Origin: Sphingobium sp. WTD-1
GTDB taxonomy: Bacteria > Pseudomonadota > Alphaproteobacteria > Sphingomonadales > Sphingomonadaceae
DNA length: 64,000 nucleotides
Assembly: GCF_030128825.1 (NCBI RefSeq)
Contig: NZ_CP119127.1
Span: forward strand, 4,453,501-4,517,500
Direction of reading: 5' to 3'
Part shown: in pieces, positions 40,311 to 48,183 of the stretch
Position numbering within the stretch: position 1 is the first letter of the stretch
Layout of the letters: the number at the start of each line of letters is the position of its first letter
The notes under the pieces: generated by a model
Told to the model about the DNA's origin: nothing
What the model saw: the letters and a program-made list of their open reading frames with translations, nothing else
Database searches by the model: none
Made by a program: the position numbers and the translations under genes

Positions 40311-40814
40311 TTACTCGCCGGTCGGGACAAAGGCGCCCTTGGCACGGTCCTTGACCACCTTGTCGGCGCGGAACACCGATCCGCTCATGGTGATATAGAC
40401 GCCCGGCTCGGCGACCTGCGCGGTGGCAAAGGCCATGCCGAGGTTGAAGCTCGCATCGCTCTCGCCAAAGCGCGCCGGGGCCAGCGCACCGACCAGCACG
40501 ACGGTCTTGCCGGGGATATCCTGCAACAGCTTGGCCGTCTCGGTCATGGTGTCGGTGCCATGGGTAATGACGATATGCTTCTCGCGCGCGGCGGCGACGC
40601 GGGCGGCAATCAGCGCGCGATCCGTGTCGTCCAGTTCCAGGCTGTCCTTGCGCGTGATTTCCTCGATGCGGAAGGGCCGCTTGACCCGCGCCACCTGCAA
40701 CAGCTTGGCCATCACCGTCTCGCCGACCTGATAGTCGGACAGGGCGTCGAAATAGACCTTGTCGATCGTGCCACCGGTGGTGAGCAGCAGGATGGGGGTT
40801 TCGGGGGACAGCAT
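40311..40814 (-). CDS. Short asparaginase-family protein (N-terminal domain only)
   Basis: A 167-residue protein equal to the N-terminal half of type I/II L-asparaginases. Both catalytic segments are present: TTGGTIDK near residue 12 and THGTDTM near 85. The usual C-terminal domain, about 130 residues that complete the dimeric active site, is absent, and the protein ends cleanly in a stop. Similar short proteins are known in several proteobacteria and in cyanobacteria under the name asparaginase domain-containing, without a settled activity. Single gene. Confidence 0.8.
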   Translation of the reverse strand: MLSPETPILLLTTGGTIDKVYFDALSDYQVGETVMAKLLQVARVKRPFRIEEITRKDSLELDDTDRALIAARVAAAREKHIVITHGTDTMTETAKLLQDIPGKTVVLVGALAPARFGESDASFNLGMAFATAQVAEPGVYITMSGSVFRADKVVKDRAKGAFVPTGE

Positions 40815-40876
40815 GAACGGACTCCGTATATCGATCGCGCCCCCTTAACGGATAATGGCGCGGACCGGAACCGTCC

Positions 40877-41692
40877 CTATTCGCCCCGCGCCATCGCTGC
40901 ACCCCGGTCGCGCGCCGCAACCAGCGTGTCGGTCAGAAGGTCGAGCAGGCGATTGTCGGCGTCCAGCACATTGAGGCCCTGACGCGTCATGCCACCGGGG
41001 CTGGCAACCTGGTCCGCAAGGGTCGCCGGGCTGACGGTGGCGCGCGCGGCCATGTTCGCCGATCCCTGCACCGTCGCCAGCGCCATGCGCGCAGCCTGAT
41101 CGGCGGGAATGCCCAGCGCCTCGCCGGCGCGCGACAGCGCATCAATGAAGCGGAACAGGAAGGCCGGGCCACAGCCGGACAGGGCCGTCACCTGATTGAA
41201 CAGGGCTTCGTCGCCCATCCATTCGGCCAGGCCCAGCGGCGCGATCAGCGCGGCAATGTCGGCCTTGGCCGCCGCATCCGTGGCCGCATCGGTGTAGAGC
41301 GCGACCACGCCCTCGCCCAGCCCGACCGGCAGGTTGGGCATGGCGCAGACGACATCGCGCGGCGCCGGGAAATGCCGGCGCAGGTCGGCGATCGGCGTGC
41401 CGGCCAGGATCGACACCAGCCGCGTCTCCGCCGTCAGCAGCGGCGTAAGGCCCGCCGCGACATCGACGATCTGATAGGGCTTCATGCCCAGCAGCACGGT
41501 GGTGCCGGCCGACAGCGCGTCGGGATAGGCGGTGACGACGGTCACGCCCTGCGCCACCGGCTTGCCGCTCGGCCGCAGCACGGTGACGCGGGCGGGATCC
41601 AGCCCGCAGGCCAGCCAGCGGGTCAGCATCTGCCCGGCCATGTTGCCGCAGCCGACAAGGAAAAGATGTTCGGGCCAGCAGGCAATGGTCAT
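40877..41692 (-). CDS. proC: Pyrroline-5-carboxylate reductase
   Basis: Last step of proline synthesis: reduces pyrroline-5-carboxylate with NAD(P)H. The 271-residue product has the Rossmann motif VGCGNMAGQM, the block MPNLPVGLGEGV and the ProC signature near the C-terminus (ALSGCGPAFLFRFIDAL, then VASPGGMTRQGLNVL). ATG at 41692 (MTIACW) is chosen; the upstream frame runs antisense to nothing useful. It lies 23 nt after the YbjN gene on the same strand. Confidence 0.93.
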   Translation of the reverse strand: MTIACWPEHLFLVGCGNMAGQMLTRWLACGLDPARVTVLRPSGKPVAQGVTVVTAYPDALSAGTTVLLGMKPYQIVDVAAGLTPLLTAETRLVSILAGTPIADLRRHFPAPRDVVCAMPNLPVGLGEGVVALYTDAATDAAAKADIAALIAPLGLAEWMGDEALFNQVTALSGCGPAFLFRFIDALSRAGEALGIPADQAARMALATVQGSANMAARATVSPATLADQVASPGGMTRQGLNVLDADNRLLDLLTDTLVAARDRGAAMARGE

Positions 41693-41715
41693 GGTCAGGC
41701 TTTCAGGCAGAAATG

Positions 41716-42222
41716 TCAGGCTTCGCCGCGGGTTTCGATCAGGCTCGCGCTGATCGCCTCGCTCGGGCTCTTGCCGCCCCACAGGACGAACTGGAACACC
41801 GGATAGAAACGCTCGCACTCGTCGATCGCGGTCTCGATCAGCACCTGCGCCTGGTCCAGCGTCAGCGTTCCGCCCTGCCCCAGCAACGCGCCATGGCGGA
41901 ACAGGATGATGCCGCTCGACGACCACAGCTCGAAATGGCCGAGCCAGAGCTGCTCGTTGATCAGGCCCAGCGTCTCGTAGATGACGGCGCGCTTGTCGTC
42001 ATTGACGCGGATGTCAGGCAGCGCGAGAAGCTGCAGCACCTGATCCTCATCACGCCAGATGCCGCGCAGCTCATATTGCGCCCACGACCCCTGGGTGCTC
42101 GCGACGATCTCGTCCTCGCCGACCTGCTCATAGCTCCAGCCATGTGCCTCGTAAAAGGCCGCCAGCATGTCGATCGGCGCGGCCTCATGGCCGCCATTCT
42201 CAAATTCGTCGCTATCCATCAT
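41716..42222 (-). CDS. YbjN domain-containing protein
   Basis: A 168-residue soluble protein of the YbjN family (tetrameric chaperone-like fold related to type III secretion chaperones). Visible family features are an N-terminal acidic part, then WSYEQVGEDEIVAS, LRGIWRDEDQVLQLLALPDIRV and FRHGALL. In alphaproteobacteria it often sits before proC and after the UbiK gene, as here. Its molecular function is not settled. Confidence 0.87.
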   Translation of the reverse strand: MMDSDEFENGGHEAAPIDMLAAFYEAHGWSYEQVGEDEIVASTQGSWAQYELRGIWRDEDQVLQLLALPDIRVNDDKRAVIYETLGLINEQLWLGHFELWSSSGIILFRHGALLGQGGTLTLDQAQVLIETAIDECERFYPVFQFVLWGGKSPSEAISASLIETRGEA

Positions 42223-42264
42223 CGGCGCGCCTTTATCACCGCAAGCGGCGAAAGGACAGGGCGC

Positions 42265-42576
42265 TTACTCGGCGCCCGCATCCTTATCCACAGCTTTCGT
42301 CTTGGCGGCGCGTACGGTCTTGGTGACCGGCTCAGGCGCCTTGCCTTCCAGCGCATCAAGGCGCGCCTTGAGCAGTTCGACTTCCTCGCGCGCGGCGGCC
42401 GCCAGCGCCTTGACCGCGTCAAATTCCTCGCGGGTGACGAAGTCGACGCCGCCGATCCATTCCTTGGCGCGTTCGCGCGCGTTGGATTCGAACTCGCGGG
42501 TCATGCCCGCGACCGTGCCGGCAGCGCCGTTCACCAGCTTGGCCAGGTCGTCGAAAAAGCGGTTCTCGCTCTGCAT
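42265..42576 (-). CDS. ubiK: UbiK/BMFP accessory factor
   Basis: A 103-residue protein with the BMFP pattern: an N-terminal amphipathic helix (FFDDLAKLVNGAAGTVAGM), then VTREEFDAVKALAAAAREEVELL and a coiled-coil ending in LKARLDALEG. UbiK helps assemble the ubiquinone-synthesis complex in E. coli and touches membranes. The Lys/Ala-rich tail is extra. Same-strand neighbour of YbjN and ProC, 42 nt upstream of YbjN. Confidence 0.82.
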   Translation of the reverse strand: MQSENRFFDDLAKLVNGAAGTVAGMTREFESNARERAKEWIGGVDFVTREEFDAVKALAAAAREEVELLKARLDALEGKAPEPVTKTVRAAKTKAVDKDAGAE

Positions 42577-42616
42577 GATCGTCTATCCTCGTATCAGGCG
42601 CGTGGATGCGCCGAAA

Positions 42617-43165
42617 TCATATCTGGGTCTGGAGTGCCGGCGCGACAAGCCTGTGCGCATCCGGGTTCAGGCGGCCGACCTCATAGTTGAGGTAGGAGGC
42701 AAAGACCAGCCAGACCAGATAGGGCAACATCAACGCACCGGCAAAGGGACGGATCCGCCAGAACAGGGCAGTGGTGAGCGCCACCAGCAGCGCCAGCACA
42801 AGGATCAGCCCCAGCGCCGCGCCGACCTGATGCGCGCGGAAGAAGAGCGGCGACCAGGCAAGGTTGAGCGCCAGTTGCACCAGGAACAGCGCGACCGCTG
42901 CCCCCCGTCCCCTGGCCCCGCGCGCATGCAGCACGATCGCGAAGGCCAGTGCCATCAGCACATAGAGGATTGTCCAGGCCACGGCGAACGCCCAGCCCGG
43001 CGGCATCAGCGCGGGCAGGTTGAGCGAGGCGAACCAGCGATTGCCGAAACCGCTATTGGCGAGCCTGCCCGACAGGAAGCCGAGAAAGACGATCGCGGGA
43101 ACCGTCACCAACGCCCAGCGCAGATAGGCAAGACGCAACTGACCCTGGGACGCGATCTCGTTCAT
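42617..43165 (-). CDS. tspO: TspO/MBR-family membrane protein
   Basis: Five-helix membrane protein of 182 residues. Family marks are the Trp- and Pro-rich segment NLPALMPPGWAFAVAWTILY, then NLAWSPLFFRAHQ in helix 3 and LVWLVFASYLNYEV in helix 5. TspO binds porphyrins and related ligands and has been linked to tetrapyrrole and stress regulation. ATG at 43165 has GGAG 11 nt upstream; TTG at 43171 is an alternative. Its function here is not known. Confidence 0.88.
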   Translation of the reverse strand: MNEIASQGQLRLAYLRWALVTVPAIVFLGFLSGRLANSGFGNRWFASLNLPALMPPGWAFAVAWTILYVLMALAFAIVLHARGARGRGAAVALFLVQLALNLAWSPLFFRAHQVGAALGLILVLALLVALTTALFWRIRPFAGALMLPYLVWLVFASYLNYEVGRLNPDAHRLVAPALQTQI

Positions 43166-43183
43166 CGGCAACGCAGCTCCAAG

Positions 43184-46100
43184 CTATTCGGCGGGTTCGG
43201 GCGAATCCTTGAGCGCCGAATCCAGTTTGCGACCAACGGTTTGCGGAGAAACCGTGCGCTTGGCAACGCGCGAATAGAAAATGGGAATGAGGAACAGGGT
43301 GATGAGCGTCGCCAGGCTGACGCCGAACACGATCACCACGCCGATCGAATGGCGCGCCGCCGCACCGGCCCCGCCGCGCAGCACCAGTGGCACCGCGCCG
43401 ATGACGGTCGCGATCGACGTCATCAGGATCGGGCGCAGACGCCGCTTGGCCGCCTCGCGGATCGCCTCGGCAATCTCCATCCCCTCGTCGCGCAACTGGT
43501 TGGCGAACTCGACGATCAGGATGCCGTTCTTGGCTGCCAGGCCCACCAGCATGACGATGCCGATCTGGCTGTAAAGGTTGATCGACCCGCCGGTGATCGC
43601 CAGGCCCAGCGCGCCGCCGGCCACCGCCAGCGGCACCGTCGCGATGATGACGCCGGGGTGGATGAAGCTTTCGAACTGGGCCGCGAGCAACAGATAGACG
43701 ATCAGGATGGTGAGGCCGAAGACGATCCAGATCGACCCGCCGGTCTCACGCAGCGACTGGCTTTCGCCGCGATAGCCGATCGCCAGCACCTCGGGCGACT
43801 GGCGCGCCTGATCCTCCAGGAAGGCGAGCCCCTGCCCCAGCGACGTCCCCGGCGCCAGCGCGGCGGTCAGGGTGATGGCGCGCAGCTTGTTGTAACGGTT
43901 GAGCTGACGCGGCCCGGCCACTTCGCGCACGGTCACGACCGCCGACAGCGGCACCAGCACGCCGCTGCGGCTGCGCACCTGGATACGTTCCAGATCAGCG
44001 AGCGTCTCGCGCCCCTCGCGCTCCGCCTGCACCAGCACGCGATATTCCTCGCCGCGATCGACATAGGTGGTGACGCGGCGCGAACCGAGCAGGCTCTGCA
44101 GCGCCTGGCTGACATCGTTCACCGACACGCCCAGGTCGCCGGCGCGCTGCAGATCGGTCTCGATCCGCATCTGCGGCTTGGTTTCCTTGTAATCGCTGTC
44201 GAGGTTGATGAGGCCCGGATAGCTCGCCGCCGCCAGCATGATACGGTCGCGCGCGGCCACCAGCCCTTCATAGGTGGAGCCGGCCAGCACGATATTGACC
44301 GGCAGGCCGCGACCACGGCCCAGGCCCGATCGCGGCGCCGCATTGCCGCGCACGCCAGGCTGGTCGGCGATCACCTTGTTGATGATGGTCGCGACTTCCG
44401 CCGTGGTGATGGTGCGGTCTTCCCAGGGGCGCAGGAAGGCAATGACGTTGCCACCATTATAATCGTCGGTGGTGCCAAAACCCGATGGTGTGCGGATCAC
44501 CAGATTCTGCAGCGTGCCGTCCTTGCGGAGGAAGGCGAGATCATTCTCGATCTTCTGCATATAGGCCATCATCCGGTCGAAGCCGGTGCCTTCGGGCGCG
44601 TTGATATTGGCCTCGACCACGCCGGTATCCTCGGCCGGAGCCAGTTCGGCCGGCAGGCGGGTGAAGAGGAAGAAGGCGACCCCCAGGAAGATCGCGACAC
44701 CCAGCAGCGGCATCAGCGGCTTCTTCAAGGTCCAGTCGAGCCAGCGGCCATAGCCATGCTCGATCCGCTGGAAGCGATCGTCCACCCAGCGCGCCAGCCG
44801 GCCACGCTCGGCATTCTTGAGCAGCTTGGAGCAGAGCATCGGCGCGAGGCTCAAGGATATGAAGCCCGAGAAACCGATCGCCGCGATCATCGCGATGGCA
44901 AGTTCGCGGAACAAGAGGCCGGTCTGGCCGGCGAGGAACATGACCGGCACGAACACGGCGCAGACGACCAGAGTGGTCGAGATGATGGCAAAGCCCACCT
45001 GCCGCGTACCGAGATAGGCGGCGACCAGCGGATCTTCGCCCTGCTCGACGCGGTGATAGACATTTTCCAGCACCACGATCGCGTCGTCGACCACCAGGCC
45101 GATGGCGAGGACGAAGGCGAGCAGCGTCAGCAGGTTGATCGACAGGCCGAGCAACCACATCACCGCGCAGGTGGCGAGCAGGCAGATCGGCACCGTCACG
45201 GCCGGCACGATCGTCGCGCGCACCGATCCCAGGAACAGGAAGATGACGAGGATGACGAGCAGAGCCGCCTCGATCAGCGTGTCATAGACATTGTCGATCG
45301 CGCGTTCGATAAACAGGGATTCGTCCGTGCCGATAGCGACGCGCATGCCCTTGGGCAGGGTCGGCTCCAGTTCCTTGATCAGCGCCTTGGCCTTCTGCGC
45401 CACTTCCAGCGTGTTGGCGCCCGACTGGCGGATGATGCCGATGCCGATCGCCGTGCCCTGGTTGGAACGGAAGCTGCTATAGGGGTTTTCGGCCCCTTCC
45501 TCGATCCGGGCAACATCGCCCAGCTTCACCTGATAGCCATCCTCGCCCCGGCCCACGACCAATTGCGCGAACTGGTCCGGCGTGGCGAAGGGCCGCTCGA
45601 CGCGCAGCGTCTGGTTCTGGTCCTTCGATTCAAAGCGGCCGGCGGGCAGTTCGACATTCTGGGTGCGCAGCGCCGCCTCGACATCGGCCGGGGTCAGGCC
45701 GAAGGCGGCCAGCTTTTCCGCATTGAACCAGATACGGGTCGACGGACGCGCCTCGCCACCGATGGTGACGCGGGCGACGCCATCGATCGCGGCGAAGCGG
45801 TCGGCAATGTTGCGGTCGAGATAGTCGCTGATCTGGATCGGCGACCAGCCGGGGCGCGAGAAGGCGAGGAACAGGATCGACCGCGCATCGGAATCGACCT
45901 TGCGAATCTCCGGGGCCAGCGCATCCTCGGGCAGATCCTGCGTCACCGACCCGACACGGTCGCGCACGTCATTGGCGGCGCTGTCGATGTCGCGCGAGGG
46001 ATCGAACTCGATATTGATGTTGGACGTGCCGTCCTGCGAGGTCGAGGTGATGGTCTGGATGCCCTGCACGCCCGCGACCGCATCCTCGATCTGCTGGGTG

Positions 46101-46288
46101 ATGCGGGTTTCCACCACCGACGCGGCGGCGCCGGTATAGGTGGTTTCGACCGAGACGATCGGCGGATCGGTATCGGGATATTCGCGGACCGACAGGCTGA
46201 AATAGCCGACCAGGCCGACGATGCACATCAGCACCGCGACCACCGCCGAAAAGACCGGCCGGCGGACCGAGAGATCGGAAAGCTGCAT
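43184..46288 (-). CDS. RND multidrug efflux permease (AcrB-type)
   Basis: Inner-membrane proton antiporter of 1034 residues in the hydrophobe/amphiphile efflux family. Twelve membrane helices and two large periplasmic loops are visible. The proton-relay pair is in GLVVDDAIVVLENVYH, and the twin repeat is RPVFSAVVAVLMCIVGL at the start and RPILMTSIATVIGAVPL in the second half. ATG at 46288; an upstream open frame overlaps the adaptor gene and is rejected. It is 4 nt after the adaptor gene. No outer-membrane factor or regulator gene is adjacent, so it must use a TolC-like channel encoded elsewhere. Confidence 0.95.
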   Translation of the reverse strand: MQLSDLSVRRPVFSAVVAVLMCIVGLVGYFSLSVREYPDTDPPIVSVETTYTGAAASVVETRITQQIEDAVAGVQGIQTITSTSQDGTSNINIEFDPSRDIDSAANDVRDRVGSVTQDLPEDALAPEIRKVDSDARSILFLAFSRPGWSPIQISDYLDRNIADRFAAIDGVARVTIGGEARPSTRIWFNAEKLAAFGLTPADVEAALRTQNVELPAGRFESKDQNQTLRVERPFATPDQFAQLVVGRGEDGYQVKLGDVARIEEGAENPYSSFRSNQGTAIGIGIIRQSGANTLEVAQKAKALIKELEPTLPKGMRVAIGTDESLFIERAIDNVYDTLIEAALLVILVIFLFLGSVRATIVPAVTVPICLLATCAVMWLLGLSINLLTLLAFVLAIGLVVDDAIVVLENVYHRVEQGEDPLVAAYLGTRQVGFAIISTTLVVCAVFVPVMFLAGQTGLLFRELAIAMIAAIGFSGFISLSLAPMLCSKLLKNAERGRLARWVDDRFQRIEHGYGRWLDWTLKKPLMPLLGVAIFLGVAFFLFTRLPAELAPAEDTGVVEANINAPEGTGFDRMMAYMQKIENDLAFLRKDGTLQNLVIRTPSGFGTTDDYNGGNVIAFLRPWEDRTITTAEVATIINKVIADQPGVRGNAAPRSGLGRGRGLPVNIVLAGSTYEGLVAARDRIMLAAASYPGLINLDSDYKETKPQMRIETDLQRAGDLGVSVNDVSQALQSLLGSRRVTTYVDRGEEYRVLVQAEREGRETLADLERIQVRSRSGVLVPLSAVVTVREVAGPRQLNRYNKLRAITLTAALAPGTSLGQGLAFLEDQARQSPEVLAIGYRGESQSLRETGGSIWIVFGLTILIVYLLLAAQFESFIHPGVIIATVPLAVAGGALGLAITGGSINLYSQIGIVMLVGLAAKNGILIVEFANQLRDEGMEIAEAIREAAKRRLRPILMTSIATVIGAVPLVLRGGAGAAARHSIGVVIVFGVSLATLITLFLIPIFYSRVAKRTVSPQTVGRKLDSALKDSPEPAE

Positions 46289-46292
46289 CGGC

Positions 46293-47357
46293 TTAGCCGG
46301 CGGCCTTGGCGGCCTTGCCGCCCTTGTCGTCATCACCCTTCTTGTCGCCGGCCAGGCGCACCGGCGCGCCGTCGGTCAACTTCACCACGCCTTCGGTCAC
46401 GATGTGCTGGCCGGCCTTCACGCCGCCCAATATCTCGACCAGGCCGTTCTGGCGGATGCCGGTTTCGACCTTGGTCCGCTTGGCGGTGCGCCCCTCCAGC
46501 ACGAAGACGAAGCGTTCGTCGCCATCGCCGATCACGGCCAGTTCGGGCACGCCCAGAGACTGGCGCTCGCGCGAGAAGACGCTGACCGTCAGCAGCATGC
46601 CGGGCTTCAGCGCCTTGTCGGGATTGGGCATGATCGCACGGACGCGCACGGCGCGGGTGGCGGGATCGATCACGGGATCGATCGTCGCGATCGTGCCGTT
46701 GAACGGCCGATCGGGCCAGGCTGCGGACACGGCCTTGATCGGCATGCCCTCGCGGATCATCGACAGGCGCGTCTCGGGCACGGTGAAGTCCAGCTTGATC
46801 CGCGAAATATCGCTGACCGTGGCGATCGCGGTGCCGGCGGTGATGACCGCGCCGGGCGATACGGTGCGCAGCGACACCCAGCCGCCGAAGGGCGCGCGGA
46901 TGGTGCGGTCGCCGATGCCGGCACGGGCGAGGTCGGCATTGGCGCGGGCGCTGCTGGCGAGCGCAATCTGCTGCTCGACCGTGGCGCCGGTGGCAAAGCC
47001 GCGCGACTTGAGCGCCTGGATGCGCTTCAACTGCTGGTCGGCCTGCAGCGCGGTCGCCTCGGCCGCAGCCAGCTCGGCCTTTTCCTGGCCCACGGCCATG
47101 CGGGCGATCACCTGCCCCTTGGACACGAAACCGCCATCGGTGAAGTTCAGCACATCGATCCGCTCGGTCACCGGTGCGGACAGCACCACCTGCTCATTGG
47201 CGAGCGCGGTGCCGACCGCCTCGACATTGTCGGTAAAGCGGGTGGGCGCAATCGCCACCGCCTCCACCAAGGCTGGCGGGCGAGCTTTCTTTTCCTTCTC
47301 CCCGCCGCAACCGGCAAGACAAAGGGCAACGAGAATGACAGGCAGGGTCGAGCGCAT
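46293..47357 (-). CDS. RND efflux periplasmic adaptor lipoprotein
   Basis: Membrane-fusion protein of 354 residues. A lipoprotein signal has a lipobox ending LAGC at residue 18. The lipoyl/hairpin core (EQVVLSAPVTERIDVL, then VSKGQVIARMAVGQEKAELAAAEA) is followed by a beta-barrel and membrane-proximal domain. It bridges the permease to an outer-membrane channel. First gene of the two-gene efflux unit. A hydrophilic Lys/Gly/Asp tail ends the protein. Confidence 0.93.
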   Translation of the reverse strand: MRSTLPVILVALCLAGCGGEKEKKARPPALVEAVAIAPTRFTDNVEAVGTALANEQVVLSAPVTERIDVLNFTDGGFVSKGQVIARMAVGQEKAELAAAEATALQADQQLKRIQALKSRGFATGATVEQQIALASSARANADLARAGIGDRTIRAPFGGWVSLRTVSPGAVITAGTAIATVSDISRIKLDFTVPETRLSMIREGMPIKAVSAAWPDRPFNGTIATIDPVIDPATRAVRVRAIMPNPDKALKPGMLLTVSVFSRERQSLGVPELAVIGDGDERFVFVLEGRTAKRTKVETGIRQNGLVEILGGVKAGQHIVTEGVVKLTDGAPVRLAGDKKGDDDKGGKAAKAAG

Positions 47358-47445
47358 GACGAGGGGCTAACGGGCCTTTGTGACGGACACAACCGCATGG
47401 AATGTGTCAAAATGTATCGCAGGGCGGGTAACGAAGCTGGCGCGA

Positions 47446-48183
47446 TTATCCGCCAAGCCGTGCATGAATCAGAAATTCGACATTGCCCTGTGGCCCGGTG
47501 ATCGGACTGGTCGTGATTCCAAGCACTTCCCAGCCCTTCTCACGGACCCAGGCAGCGACTTCGTCGCAGACGCGCTGGTGGATGGCGGGATCGCGCACTA
47601 CCCCGCCCTTGCCCACTTCCTCGCGCCCTGCCTCGAACTGCGGCTTGATGAGGGCGACCAGCTGCGCGCCGGGCCGGGCGAAGCCGATCGGCTTTTCGAG
47701 CACCTTGGCCAGGCTGATGAAGCTGGCGTCGCACACGATGATGTCGACCGGCTCGGTTATATGGGCGTCGGTCAGGATGCGGGCGCTGGTCTGTTCATGG
47801 ACGATGACGCGATCGTCGGAGCGCAGCTTCCAGGCGAGCTGGTTAGTGCCGCTGTCGACCGCGTAGACCTTGGCCGCGCCCTTGCTCAGCAGCACGTCGG
47901 TGAAGCCGCCGGTCGAGCTGCCGACGTCGATCGCGACAAAGCCGGTGACGTCGATGCCATATTCGTCAATCGCATGAGCGAGCTTGATGCCGCCGCGCGA
48001 GACCCAGGGATGGTCGCGCCCGCGCACGTCCATCTCGGCATCGTCGGGCACCTGCTGCCCCGCCTTCTCGACCTTCTTGTCGCCCAGATAGACCAGGCCG
48101 GCGAGAATAAGCGCCTGCGCCCGCGCCCGGCTTTCCGCAAGGCCATTGTCGACGAGCAACTGGTCGGCACGAATCTTGGCCAT
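47446..48183 (-). CDS. tlyA: TlyA-family rRNA (cytidine-2'-O)-methyltransferase
   Basis: A 245-residue protein with an N-terminal S4 RNA-binding domain (1-60, RADQLLVDNGLAESRARAQA) and a FtsJ-like methyltransferase domain with the SAM motif DVGSSTGGFTDVLL. TlyA methylates 16S and 23S rRNA, which in mycobacteria sets capreomycin sensitivity; the short version often methylates only one site. The start codon shares one base with the DsbD stop (TGATG), so the genes are coupled. Confidence 0.92.
   Translation of the reverse strand: MAKIRADQLLVDNGLAESRARAQALILAGLVYLGDKKVEKAGQQVPDDAEMDVRGRDHPWVSRGGIKLAHAIDEYGIDVTGFVAIDVGSSTGGFTDVLLSKGAAKVYAVDSGTNQLAWKLRSDDRVIVHEQTSARILTDAHITEPVDIIVCDASFISLAKVLEKPIGFARPGAQLVALIKPQFEAGREEVGKGGVVRDPAIHQRVCDEVAAWVREKGWEVLGITTSPITGPQGNVEFLIHARLGG

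Noticed and set aside
40231..40920. Long upstream extension of the small membrane protein frame
   Set aside because: It is an out-of-frame shadow of the asparaginase-like gene; the ATG at 40230 has a good ribosome-binding site.
42167..46585. Open frame of 1472 codons on the plus strand opposite the RND genes
   Set aside because: It lies antisense to the clearly conserved permease. Its translation is rich in His, Arg, Gln and Asp without hydrophobic or domain structure, a known artefact of codon bias in GC-rich genes.
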